DNA of 64,000 nt from Burkholderiaceae bacterium (lineage in GTDB: Bacteria > Pseudomonadota > Gammaproteobacteria > Burkholderiales > Burkholderiaceae_B): contig JAJOJF010000009.1 of assembly GCA_021208885.1 (NCBI GenBank), positions 1-64,000 on the forward strand, given 5' to 3'. Position numbers and translations under genes: made by a program. Positions 17,910-26,326 of this stretch are shown here, piece after piece. How positions within the stretch are numbered: position 1 is the stretch's first letter; each line of letters starts with the position of its first letter. The notes beneath the pieces are model-generated. The model was not told the origin of the DNA, did not search any database, and saw only the letters and a program-made list of their open reading frames with translations.

Positions 17910-19322
17910 ATGAATGGCAATCCCGACAGCGTCGTTGTCGCTACCGAAGAAGACACTGAGCCACCGGCTAGCGCAACTGCCACAGATACCGTCTCAGCGC
18001 TAGGTGCACCAGACTCGGCTGCCCCACAGTTTGTGCGGTGGTTTCGCGAAGTAGCGCCCTATGTACATGCATTTCGGGGCAAGACGTTCGTTGTGGCATT
18101 TGGCGGTGAGCTGGTTCAGGCCAATGCGCTGAACTCGTTGATTCAGGATCTCTCGCTTTTAAGCGCACTGGGCATTCGCTTGGTGCTGGTTCATGGCTCA
18201 CGCCCGCAAGTCAATGAACAATTACGCCTTAAGGGCTACTCCCAACAGTTTGGCCGAGGCCGCCAACCGACAGATGATGCCGCGCTCGAATGCGCCAAAG
18301 AAGCTGCCGGTGAAATTCGCCTGGACATTGAAGCGGCTTTTAGCCAAGGGCTGCCGAACACACCCATGTCACATGCCCAAATCCGGGTGATTTCCGGCAA
18401 CTTTGTGACTGCCCGACCAACTGGTGTGATCGACGGTGTGGACTATCGCCACACCGGTCAGGTACGCAAGATCGACATCGACGCCATGAAAGCGGCCATT
18501 GAACGCGGCTCTATCGTGGTGCTCTCGCCGCTTGGCTTCTCACCGACGGGCGAAGCGTTCAATCTGGCCATGGAAGAGCTTGCCACGAGTGTCGCCGTTG
18601 GCCTACGGGCAGAAAAGCTCATCTTCCTGACAGAAACACCTGGCGTCATTGATGAAGACGGCAACGTTGACACAGAACTTGCCAGGCTAGACGCCGATGC
18701 GCTCTTGGCTGCTGGTGGGCTCGATGAAGACACCGCTTTCTATTTGCACTATGCGTCGCGTGCGGTTAAACGTGGCGTGGCACGTGCACACATGGTGCCA
18801 TTCAATCTTGATGGCTCGGTGCTGCTCGAAATCTTCACGCACGATGGGGTGGGTACCATGGTGGTGGAAGATACGCTCGATGACCTAAGGCCTGCGACCA
18901 TTGATGATGTTGGCGCAATTCTGCGCCTGATCGAACCACTTGAACAGGACGGCACGCTCATCCCACGCGGACGTGCCTCGATCGAGCGCGATGTCGAGAA
19001 CTTCTCTGTCCTTGAGCACGACGGCGTGATATTCGGATGCGCGACATTGCATCACTTCCCCCAAGACCAAATGGCTGAGATGGGCTGCCTGATCGTGCAC
19101 CCTGAATGGCAGGGATCTGGCGAAGGCGAATTGTTGTTGCGTCATATGGAGTCCAGAGCCCGCGCGCTTGGTGTCAAGCGCATGTTTGTGCTCACCACTC
19201 GAACGTCTCATTGGTTTATGAAACGGGGTTTTGTGCAAGGCGGGGTATCTGACCTACCCAAAGAGCGGCAGTCAGCCTATAACCGAGCGCGCAACAGCCA
19301 GATCTTCATTAAGCGGCTCTGA
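17910..19322 (+). CDS. argA: Amino-acid N-acetyltransferase (N-acetylglutamate synthase)
   Basis: Catalyses acetyl-CoA plus glutamate to N-acetylglutamate, the first step of arginine synthesis. An amino-acid kinase-like domain (about residues 45-310, with VVAFGGELV and LVLVHGSRPQVNEQL) is followed by a GNAT domain (about 325-470, with the acetyl-CoA loop HPEWQGSGEGELLL). This fused form is the classical bacterial ArgA. The length of 470 exceeds E. coli (443) because of an acidic, Ala/Thr-rich N-terminal tail of about 35 residues. AGGAT lies about 9 bases before the ATG. Arginine feedback on the kinase-like domain is known for the family. Confidence 0.95.
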   Translation: MNGNPDSVVVATEEDTEPPASATATDTVSALGAPDSAAPQFVRWFREVAPYVHAFRGKTFVVAFGGELVQANALNSLIQDLSLLSALGIRLVLVHGSRPQVNEQLRLKGYSQQFGRGRQPTDDAALECAKEAAGEIRLDIEAAFSQGLPNTPMSHAQIRVISGNFVTARPTGVIDGVDYRHTGQVRKIDIDAMKAAIERGSIVVLSPLGFSPTGEAFNLAMEELATSVAVGLRAEKLIFLTETPGVIDEDGNVDTELARLDADALLAAGGLDEDTAFYLHYASRAVKRGVARAHMVPFNLDGSVLLEIFTHDGVGTMVVEDTLDDLRPATIDDVGAILRLIEPLEQDGTLIPRGRASIERDVENFSVLEHDGVIFGCATLHHFPQDQMAEMGCLIVHPEWQGSGEGELLLRHMESRARALGVKRMFVLTTRTSHWFMKRGFVQGGVSDLPKERQSAYNRARNSQIFIKRL

Positions 19323-19497
19323 ACTGACGCACTAAAATCCGGCCTCACAAGCTCCGCACATACATCTAGCGTTTCTATTTGGCACCGGCTTGGCGCCACC
19401 CTTGGCGTGGTCTTTGCGCAATAGTTCGGTGTTGCCACTAAAATCCAGACGGATAATGTAAGTCACACTTCAAATCACACAATTCAAGAGGTACGGC

Positions 19498-19770
19498 ATG
19501 GCTCGAATGGTTAATTGCGTCAAACTGAAAACTGAAGCTGAAGGGCTCGATTTCCCACCCTATCCTGGTGAGCTTGGCAAAAAAATCTGGCAAAGCGTGT
19601 CAAAAAAAGCCTGGCAAGACTGGATGGACGTGCAAACGCGTCTGGTCAACGAAAATCGCTTGAATCTGGCTGATGCCCGTGCACGCAAGTACCTCAAAGA
19701 GCAAATGGAGAAATTTCTGTTTGAAGACCAGGACGTCGAGGCACAAGGCTACGTGCCACCTTCGGCCTGA
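19498..19770 (+). CDS. Probable Fe(2+)-trafficking protein (YggX family)
   Basis: 90-residue protein of the YggX family, linked in enterobacteria to Fe-S cluster protection and oxidative stress tolerance. The family signature MVNCVKL with its conserved cysteine (C7), FPPYPGELG and the helical W-W-containing [13 protein letters not shown] and [10 protein letters not shown] segments are all present. AGAGG precedes the ATG by 7 bases. The downstream GT9 gene starts 15 bases after the stop, so co-transcription is likely although the functions differ. The 175 bases upstream hold no gene. Confidence 0.92.
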   Translation: MARMVNCVKLKTEAEGLDFPPYPGELGKKIWQSVSKKAWQDWMDVQTRLVNENRLNLADARARKYLKEQMEKFLFEDQDVEAQGYVPPSA

Positions 19771-19785
19771 GCCAAGCGAGATTTG

Positions 19786-20805
19786 ATGAAGCTCTGGTTT
19801 GAGCGTGGTGCTTGGGCAAGCAAGCGCGGGCGCCACAAAATCGCTGGCATCAAGCCAGAGGATGTCAAACGCATCGCCGTCATTCGTCACGCAGCGCTTG
19901 GTGACATGGTGCTGGTGCGGCCATTTCTGATAGAAGCGCGGAAGTTTTTTCCGAATGCGGAAATTGTGCTGAGCCTGGTCTCAAACTATACCTATGGCGC
20001 ACCGACCGATCTGGTCGATTCGGTCCACATCCTGCATGGCAGCGACCAGAAACGTGCGTCATTCAAAGAACGCATCGCGCGTGCCCGCGAACTTGGCGAA
20101 GTGGATATCTTGTTTGACCTGGCTAACACCACCCGCTCGCGCTATCTCTGCCTTCTGACGCCTGCCAAGATCAAGATTGGTTTCCCTTACTGGTGGTACA
20201 TCCGTAACCTCTTTCTGGATGCTGCGGTACATCGCTCAGATTTCTCGTTTGAAGCCATCAACATGCTTGATGCGCTGATGCTGCTTGGAGCCAATCCGGG
20301 CATCCCACCTAACTTTGCCTGGCCCAAAGAAATCGCGGACATCAAAGCCGAGCGGCCAAATAAATCCGTGGTGTATTTCCCGTTTGCTTCAGTGGCTTCC
20401 AAATGCTGGCCCCGAGCGCATTTCATGGAACTCATTGGCCAAGCAGCCAAGACCATGCCAGATTACGAACACGTCATTCTGGCCGGGGTCAAGCCCGAGG
20501 AGCAGGTGACCGATTATCAATCGCTTGCAGATGCCCACCACAACGTTCGCCTACAAAACGCCCTGGATCTCGATGCTGCCACCCGGATGCTAGCGGCAAC
20601 CGGTGTGGTGGTTTCTAACGATACCGGCGTTCGCAACCTGGCGATTTCTCTAGACACTCCAACACTTGGCATCTTCTTTTCGACAGTGCCCTATCGCTAC
20701 TGGCCGCGCTACGGCAATCATCAAGCGGTTTTTAATGCCGATGGCAGCATGCCTGCTGTTCAGAGCGTGCTCCAAACTCTAGTCGAGATGACAAAGCGTC
20801 ACTGA
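19786..20805 (+). CDS. Glycosyltransferase family 9 protein
   Basis: Third GT9 paralogue in the window, 339 residues. The acceptor loop IAVIRHAALGDMVLVRPFL and the C-terminal VSNDTGVRNLAISL are diagnostic. The canonical -DSG-TH- version of the latter motif is -NDTGVRN- here, as in some WaaQ/RfaQ-like and uncharacterised members. ATG at 19786 is chosen over TTG at 19783. It sits 15 bases after the yggX-like gene. The probable role is transfer of a heptose or hexose in LPS; the step is not resolved. Confidence 0.8.
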   Translation: MKLWFERGAWASKRGRHKIAGIKPEDVKRIAVIRHAALGDMVLVRPFLIEARKFFPNAEIVLSLVSNYTYGAPTDLVDSVHILHGSDQKRASFKERIARARELGEVDILFDLANTTRSRYLCLLTPAKIKIGFPYWWYIRNLFLDAAVHRSDFSFEAINMLDALMLLGANPGIPPNFAWPKEIADIKAERPNKSVVYFPFASVASKCWPRAHFMELIGQAAKTMPDYEHVILAGVKPEEQVTDYQSLADAHHNVRLQNALDLDAATRMLAATGVVVSNDTGVRNLAISLDTPTLGIFFSTVPYRYWPRYGNHQAVFNADGSMPAVQSVLQTLVEMTKRH

Positions 20806-21100
20806 GTCGCGCGTAGCGACTGACTGCGATCCCACTGCTGTTGCGCAAAGCGTCAGCTTTAGCGCCAGATATTAGCTTGGGGACTTGGCATCTACCGGAG
20901 TCAGAAAAATCCCTGATTCCTGAGTTCAGATTCCATCATTTCTGACTCTATATTCCGAAATTCTAGGACGAACAATCCGAAATTTCGGTGGTGACTTTCG
21001 GGGGTATCGACCGGCACACCGATTTGAGACACCTTGAAATTTGACCATGACACTTTAAGTTTTCAAGACAAAGACTACAAAGACGGCACCACCCTTTCAA
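20806..21100. other. Intergenic region with palindromes, no gene seen
   Basis: A stem AGTCGC/GCGACT (20805-20821) lies at the end of the GT9 gene, without a U-tract. Further on, a perfect palindrome CCGAAATTTCGG (20977-20988) is preceded by a partial copy TTCCGAAATT (20953-20962). From about 21003 the text TATCGACCGGCACACCG followed by repeated TTGA/GACAC-like words recalls the ends of IS21-type elements. No transposase is present, so this is only a weak impression. Confidence 0.4.
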
Positions 21101-22111
21101 TCACACCGCCCCTGCAATCAGCGCGAGCGACTTTTCGATCATGTCTTTTGGTAGATACCTCATTTTACAAACCGCATCAGGCTCAAGCGGAAAATTGGGC
21201 AAATACTCTCGCAGACATTGGCCTAACATCTTGGCCTGGTTCAGATCGCGCTGTTTTTTGACTGGCTCGCGATCACGCTGTGCAGACAACCAAGCCTTGT
21301 GAAGCGCAAATGCCCTGGGGTCTGGAACAGGCATCATGACAGGTTGGCCATTGGCAGAAATGACTACCTGCTCAAAACGTGGGACATTGGCAAGCCACTC
21401 GAGATTCGGAACCTCTACAGCCTCTAGATCGCCTGCTGCCATTTTTTCCGGTGCAGTCGACTCCATTCCCCTATCCTGGGTAATGAAGTCAACCATAAAA
21501 CCATCTTTATTGATGGCTCGAAATCGATCTAGCCCAGAAGCCTGAAACGTCTTGTCAGCCTTGCGCAGCAACTCCAAAAGACCCCGGTCCTCAAGTTTTT
21601 TTGCCAGCAGAGCTATTTTTTTACGACCATCAAACAGCAAGTCGACATCGCCCGATGCTAGCAACTCAACTTTGAATTCAGCGCCCGCCATCGACTCATA
21701 AGCAAACAAGGCATGAGTGCCAACTACTCGAAGCTCTTTCAAGGCCCGAGTCTCATCTAAACGCAACAGGATATCTCCAACGATCGTTGGCATTCGTCCC
21801 AGACGCAAAGCTCGATTCAACCGGCTTTGAGTCTTTAGCTTCTCAGATAGCCCCGCCAACGTCTGATCTGCTACTTGCTTACCGTGAATGAAGCGAGCAT
21901 AAAGATCTTCGGTCTCGGTACTTCGGCGGCCGAGCGATTTACCGTTACCGTGAGCATCTTGAAGACGGATAAGGTATTGAGTGCCGTTTACTTGCTTCCA
22001 CCGCATCCCATACCGATAATCACGACTGCGCGATTGGGCCTCGCGCCAAGCTCGATACAATTGGTCGGACTCCACCAGATAAAGTCGTTGCTGATCATTG
22101 AGGGGCTTCAT
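21101..22111 (-). CDS. GSU2403-type nucleotidyltransferase-fold protein
   Basis: About 336 residues of the NTP_transf_8 (GSU2403) family. The nucleotidyltransferase core shows VVGTHALFAYES, then LLASGDVDLLFD with the paired acidic residues of the fold; K/R-rich segments follow. An N-terminal helical domain (LNDQQRLYLVESDQLYRAW) precedes it. The frame is open to an ATG at 22162; the internal ATG at 22111 (MKPLNDQQ) matches the family N-terminus better. Proteins of this fold are often accessory genes, toxin-like or in mobile loci, but the function of this family is not known. It stands alone between a GT9 gene and phoU, and its composition is more A/T-rich than its neighbours. Confidence 0.75.
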   Translation of the reverse strand: MKPLNDQQRLYLVESDQLYRAWREAQSRSRDYRYGMRWKQVNGTQYLIRLQDAHGNGKSLGRRSTETEDLYARFIHGKQVADQTLAGLSEKLKTQSRLNRALRLGRMPTIVGDILLRLDETRALKELRVVGTHALFAYESMAGAEFKVELLASGDVDLLFDGRKKIALLAKKLEDRGLLELLRKADKTFQASGLDRFRAINKDGFMVDFITQDRGMESTAPEKMAAGDLEAVEVPNLEWLANVPRFEQVVISANGQPVMMPVPDPRAFALHKAWLSAQRDREPVKKQRDLNQAKMLGQCLREYLPNFPLEPDAVCKMRYLPKDMIEKSLALIAGAV

Positions 22112-22122
22112 GCCCGAAACGT

Positions 22123-22165
22123 TTTTTGCCTGTTTTTTTGTAAAAATGGATTTTACAGGCAAAAA
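22123..22165. promoter_or_regulatory. Nested inverted repeats upstream of the nucleotidyltransferase gene
   Basis: TTTTTGCCTGT (22123-22133) is repeated inverted as ACAGGCAAAAA (22155-22165), 11 of 11 bases. Inside this, TGTAAAA (22139-22145) and TTTTACA (22151-22157) form a second inverted repeat. They overlap the possible upstream start at 22162 and end 12 bases before ATG 22111. They could be operators for autoregulation or an RNA hairpin; no known regulator site was recognised. Confidence 0.5.
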
Positions 22166-22200
22166 TTTATTATCTCAATGACTTATAGAATTTTTATCAT

Positions 22201-22228
22201 TAAAAAACCCTGAGTTTTTGGCTCAGGG
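22201..22228 (-). terminator. Rho-independent terminator downstream of phoU
   Basis: Read on the minus strand: CCCTGAG, a 7-base loop, CTCAGGG, then a run of six T. It lies 44 bases after the phoU stop, and is a textbook intrinsic terminator. Confidence 0.88.
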
Positions 22229-22271
22229 TTTCTCTATCTCACGCTAAAATTGAGACAACTGTTCTAGGGAA

Positions 22272-22985
22272 CTATTCCCCTTGCGTCTTCTCAGCCACCA
22301 GACGTTCAGCGACTTTAACACCCTGGTGACGGACATCCGCGCCGTGCACCATAAAGATCACGCGCTCGGCCATGTTCTTGCAGTGATCGCCAATGCGCTC
22401 CAAGGAACGAGCCACGAACAAAAGATCAATACCCCCTGAAATCGTGCGTGGATCTTCGATCATGTAGGAAACCAGTCCGCGCACGGTGGCTTTCCATTCT
22501 TTGTCGACTTGCTTGTCGTGACGCACGACCTCCGCGGCTTTGACCGAGTCATGGCGCGCGAAGCTATCCATCACGTCGTTCAACATGCCGGAAACAGCCG
22601 AAGCCATATGCTGCAACTCAAGCTCTGGCACAAACCGCTGTGCATCCTCGTGAATGCGGTTGGCGCGACGGGCAATGGTCTCTGCCTCATCGCCACAACG
22701 CTCCATGTCAGTGAGCATCTTGGAGACTGCTAGCGCGACACGCAGATCAACAGCGGCAGGCTGGCGACGGGCAATCAGGCTGACAATACGATCATCAATG
22801 CTAATCTCAAGCTGGTTGACTTCTTTCTCATTGGCGCGCACACGCTCAAGCGCCTCGCCGTCACCACCCACTAGCACCTGCATGGCGTCGGTGATCATGG
22901 ACTGAACCAAACCACCCATGCGCAGCAACTCACTGCGAATCTGGTCAATGTCCATGTCAAACTGCTTGAAGGTATGTTCAGTCAT
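22272..22985 (-). CDS. phoU: Phosphate-specific transport system accessory protein PhoU
   Basis: Two tandem PhoU helical-bundle repeats in about 237 residues; each carries the metal-binding ExxxD-type motif, for example CGDEAETIARRANRI and ERIGDHCKNMAERV. PhoU couples the PstSCAB transporter to the PhoR sensor kinase and represses the Pho regulon when phosphate is ample. ATG 22985 has AGGTG about 10 bases upstream and is preferred to TTG 22994. No pst genes or phoBR are adjacent, so it is detached from its usual operon here. An intrinsic terminator follows. Confidence 0.94.
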   Translation of the reverse strand: MTEHTFKQFDMDIDQIRSELLRMGGLVQSMITDAMQVLVGGDGEALERVRANEKEVNQLEISIDDRIVSLIARRQPAAVDLRVALAVSKMLTDMERCGDEAETIARRANRIHEDAQRFVPELELQHMASAVSGMLNDVMDSFARHDSVKAAEVVRHDKQVDKEWKATVRGLVSYMIEDPRTISGGIDLLFVARSLERIGDHCKNMAERVIFMVHGADVRHQGVKVAERLVAEKTQGE

Positions 22986-23062
22986 TTTGGGCAAGCACCT
23001 GAAAAATTAGTTATTCATACTATCGCACGCAGTCTACGGGCAGAATATGACAGTTTTGTGAA

Positions 23063-23740
23063 TTAATACTCTACCTTGGTTACACCGCCCCGGCTCGCCA
23101 CCAGTGCGACATCCGCCTTTTCTAGCGCAAAAAGGCCATTGGTGACCACGCCAGGCCAATGATTGATGCGGGCTTCAAGCTCCGCAGCGTTGCGAATTGA
23201 CAACCCAGAAACATCCACAATGACATTGCCATTGTCCGTCACAAAACCCTGCCTAACCGATGCCTGACCGCCCAAGGCCTCACATCTTCTGATGATGGCA
23301 GCTTGAGCCATGGGTATGACTTCAATCGGCAAGGGAAACCTGCCCAACACGTCAACCTGCTTGGATGCATCCACAATACAGACGAAGCGTTCAGAGACTG
23401 AGGCCACGATTTTTTCTCGGGTCAGCGCCCCGCCACCGCCCTTGATCATCTCGCCTTGAGCGTTGATTTCATCGGCGCCATCGACATAGACGGGCATCGA
23501 TGCCACGTCATCTAACTCAAGTACAGCGACTCCGCCGTCACGCAGGCGCTTGGCAGTGCGCTCGGAACTCGCCACCGCAGCCTTGAACCGATCACGCTTG
23601 GCACACAACAGATCAATAAAAAGGTCTGCGGTCGATCCCGTGCCCACCCCAATGACCGCATCAGGAGTCAACCACGGCTCGATATAGTCAATCGCAGCCT
23701 GTGCTGCTGCCTGTTTTAAGGCTTGCGCATCTAAAGTCAT
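23063..23740 (-). CDS. rpiA: Ribose-5-phosphate isomerase A
   Basis: Interconverts ribose-5-phosphate and ribulose-5-phosphate in the non-oxidative pentose phosphate pathway. 225 residues, the usual length. Signature segments are VIGVGTGSTADLFID, YVDGADEIN with the catalytic aspartates, and IKGGGGALTREKIVA. The start ATG overlaps the rmuC stop by 4 bases, so it is translationally coupled and the last gene of a long leftward operon starting with potF. A 77-base gap separates it from phoU. Confidence 0.96.
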   Translation of the reverse strand: MTLDAQALKQAAAQAAIDYIEPWLTPDAVIGVGTGSTADLFIDLLCAKRDRFKAAVASSERTAKRLRDGGVAVLELDDVASMPVYVDGADEINAQGEMIKGGGGALTREKIVASVSERFVCIVDASKQVDVLGRFPLPIEVIPMAQAAIIRRCEALGGQASVRQGFVTDNGNVIVDVSGLSIRNAAELEARINHWPGVVTNGLFALEKADVALVASRGGVTKVEY

Positions 23741-25146
23741 TTCAGCTCGTCCTCGTTTACGTCCGTATCGCTTATTGCATCGTCCACTGCATCATCGGCC
23801 GCCTCTTCTGGCAACAGTTTGGCCACCTCATCAACGGGTAACGCTTCTACGCTCTTTAAGTTCTTCAACATCACGCGGGTCCGGGTCTCGGTCTTGCCAA
23901 GGCGCGTGGCTGCCGTCTCAAGCGACTTGCGCACGTCATTAAGCGATGCGCCAAACTTGCCAAACTCGGTTTTAACAGCGCGCAGCAGCTGCCAGACTTC
24001 GGACGATCGCTTCTCAATGGCCAGTGTGCGGAAACCCATCTGCAAGCTGTTTAACATTGCTGCCAGATTCACCGGCCCGGCCACATTGATGCGCAAAGCC
24101 TGCAGCTTGTCCAATAACCCCGGTGACCTTAACACTTCGGCGTACAGGCCTTCACTTGGCAAAAACATAATCGCAAAATCGGTGGTGTACGGCGGTGCGA
24201 CATACTTAGTGGCAATCATCTTGGCTTGCGCCTCGATCGCTCGACCCAAAGCTTGGGAAGCATTCTTCACTGCATCGCGATCAGCGTCCTCTTGAGCCTG
24301 ATGCAGGCGTTCGTATTCCTCTTTCGGAAACTTGGCATCAATTGGCAGCCAGACTGGGCCATCCACGCCGTCCCTGCCCGGCAGCTTGATGGCAAACTCA
24401 ACAATGGCGTCGCTGTCAGGAATCGGCTTGACGTTACGCGCATACTGGTCAGCAGTCATCGTGTCTTCGATCAGGCGCGCTAGCTGCACCTCACCCCAAG
24501 TGCCACGCGACTTTACGTTCGTCAGCACCCGCTTCAAATCTCCCACGCCAGCTGCCAAGGTTTGCATCTCGCCCAATCCCTTGTGCACCGCTTCCAGACG
24601 ATCGGACACCAACTTAAAAGACTCACCCAAGCGTTGCTCTAGCGTGGCATGCAGCTTCTCATCGACCGTTTGCCGCATTTGCTCAAGCTTGGATGCATTG
24701 TCCTTTTGCAAAAGCTCCAGACGCTGTTCGACCATGCCGCGAAGATCAGCCATGCGTTGCTCATTGCTTAGCGACAAGGCTTGCAGGCGTTGCGCAAAGC
24801 CCTGCCCAAATCGATCAAGTGCCTCGGCAGATTCCTGACGCCCTGCTGCTGCATCGCGAGAGACCATGGCACGAAACTGCTCATCAGCCGCGGCTAACTC
24901 CATGCGCAACGCCCGCTGTGACTCGGACAGCTCGGTGCGCAATTGACGTTGACTGTCAGCTAGCTCGGTTCGCCAAACGTGCTCGAGCCGTTCTTGGTTT
25001 TCTAGTAGCCGGTCAAGCCGGTCGTCTTGATCGCCACGTCTTGAACGCCAGAGGGAATACACCAGCATGACCGCCAGAGCCGACAACACCACGCCAGCCA
25101 AAGCCAGCCATGGCAAGGTCTGGGGGTCATTTAGCCATGCGCTCAC
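23737..25146 (-). CDS. rmuC: DNA recombination protein RmuC
   Basis: 469-residue RmuC family protein, implicated in limiting recombination at inverted repeats. An N-terminal membrane anchor (LPWLALAGVVLSALAVMLVYSLW) is followed by a long coiled coil (about 40-190, EL/Q-rich heptads) and the PD-(D/E)XK-like RmuC core, with WLPIDAKFPKEEYERL carrying the D and K. The C-terminal tail is acidic. The gene starts 2 bases after the YffB-like gene and overlaps rpiA by 4 bases. Confidence 0.93.
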   Translation of the reverse strand: MSAWLNDPQTLPWLALAGVVLSALAVMLVYSLWRSRRGDQDDRLDRLLENQERLEHVWRTELADSQRQLRTELSESQRALRMELAAADEQFRAMVSRDAAAGRQESAEALDRFGQGFAQRLQALSLSNEQRMADLRGMVEQRLELLQKDNASKLEQMRQTVDEKLHATLEQRLGESFKLVSDRLEAVHKGLGEMQTLAAGVGDLKRVLTNVKSRGTWGEVQLARLIEDTMTADQYARNVKPIPDSDAIVEFAIKLPGRDGVDGPVWLPIDAKFPKEEYERLHQAQEDADRDAVKNASQALGRAIEAQAKMIATKYVAPPYTTDFAIMFLPSEGLYAEVLRSPGLLDKLQALRINVAGPVNLAAMLNSLQMGFRTLAIEKRSSEVWQLLRAVKTEFGKFGASLNDVRKSLETAATRLGKTETRTRVMLKNLKSVEALPVDEVAKLLPEEAADDAVDDAISDTDVNEDELK

Positions 25147-25148
25147 AA

Positions 25149-25496
25149 CTAGCCGAGCTTCTCTTTAAATTTCTTTTCATTAAAGCCAGTGGTCACCGAG
25201 CCATCCCGATGAATCGCCAAAGGCCGGCGCACCAGTGAGGGGTACTGCGCAATCAGCGACTGCCATTGCTCGTCGTTATAGACCTCGCGCTCATGGTCAG
25301 CAAGCTTGCGCCAGGTCATCGATGCCCGATTCACGAGCTTTTCCCAGCCGCCAAGAGCATCGGCCCATTTCTTCAAATCCTTGGGGTCAATTGGTTCATC
25401 GCGGTAGTCAATGAACTTGTGATCCACGCCATGCTCGGACAGCCATGCCATGGCTTTCTGGCAAGTGCTGCACTTTTTTAATCCATATAGTTTCAT
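25149..25496 (-). CDS. ArsC/Spx/YffB-family thioredoxin-fold protein
   Basis: 115 residues with a thioredoxin fold. The CxxC motif is in LKKCSTCQKAM near residue 8, followed by the DYRDEPID segment and the C-terminal RRPLAIH element typical of ArsC-like proteins. This matches the YffB/Spx/MgsR group rather than true arsenate reductases, and no ars genes are nearby. The activity is unknown. Its ATG overlaps the potI stop by 4 bases, with GGAGG upstream. Confidence 0.85.
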   Translation of the reverse strand: MKLYGLKKCSTCQKAMAWLSEHGVDHKFIDYRDEPIDPKDLKKWADALGGWEKLVNRASMTWRKLADHEREVYNDEQWQSLIAQYPSLVRRPLAIHRDGSVTTGFNEKKFKEKLG

Positions 25497-26326
25497 GACC
25501 CCCTCCTGGCTTGGCGGCGTTGTAGTGCATTTAAGCCAATGACAACCGTGGCCACCACCACCACAAAAATCGTGGCCAGTGCGTTGACCTCCGGCTTTAA
25601 TCCCAACCTTACCCGAGAAAATATCTCGGGCGACAACAGTGTTGCGCCAGGGCCTGACAAGAACGACGCAATCACCACATCATCAAGCGACAGCGTAAAG
25701 GCCAGCAGCCAACCCGAGATAATGGCGGGCGCAATCAAGGGCAGCGTCACCGCAAAAAATACCCTCAAAGGCGTGGCACCAAGATCCAGCGCCGCTTCCT
25801 CGAGCGAGCGATCAAGATCACGGATGCGAGATTGAACAATGACGGTCACGAACGCCATACAAAACGTGGTGTGTCCCACCCAAATGGTAAACATGCCCCG
25901 CTCGCCAGGCCAACCAAAAATTGAGTCCATCTCGACAAACAGCAACAGCATGGAAATTCCAAGCACCACCTCAGGTATCACCAGTGGCGCACTGACTAGC
26001 CCAACAAACAAAGAAAACCCCTTGAAATTTCCTTTGCGTGCCAGCACATAGCCAGCCCAAGTCCCAATAATCGACGCCGCCGTGGCCGTCAACGTCGCGA
26101 CCTTGAATGACAGCCAGGCTGCACTGAGCAGTGCCTGGTCATTCAACAGAGCCTCATACCAGCGCCAAGAGAACCCGCTCCAGCTCGTCATGATGGGCGA
26201 GCTGTTAAACGAGAACACAATCAATGTGGCAATCGGCACATACAAAAAGAAAAATCCGACACCCAGCGCCATCAGGCGGCCCATGGGACTTGGATCATTG
26301 GGTGCGGTGCGCTTTAGCCAACTCAT
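25493..26326 (-). CDS. potI: Putrescine ABC transporter permease PotI
   Basis: Inner-membrane permease of 277 residues with about six hydrophobic segments. The ABC coupling motif EEAALDLGATPLRVFFAVTL is near residue 185. It pairs with PotH to form the channel of the putrescine importer. It overlaps potH and the YffB-like gene by 4 bases each. Assignment to PotI rather than PotC rests on the four-gene potFGHI order and the resemblance of PotF; substrate preference is inferred. Confidence 0.9.
   Translation of the reverse strand: MSWLKRTAPNDPSPMGRLMALGVGFFFLYVPIATLIVFSFNSSPIMTSWSGFSWRWYEALLNDQALLSAAWLSFKVATLTATAASIIGTWAGYVLARKGNFKGFSLFVGLVSAPLVIPEVVLGISMLLLFVEMDSIFGWPGERGMFTIWVGHTTFCMAFVTVIVQSRIRDLDRSLEEAALDLGATPLRVFFAVTLPLIAPAIISGWLLAFTLSLDDVVIASFLSGPGATLLSPEIFSRVRLGLKPEVNALATIFVVVVATVVIGLNALQRRQARRGS

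Noticed and set aside
19323-19497. Possible tRNA or small RNA gene between argA and the yggX-like gene
   Set aside because: No cloverleaf, T-loop consensus or terminator could be found.
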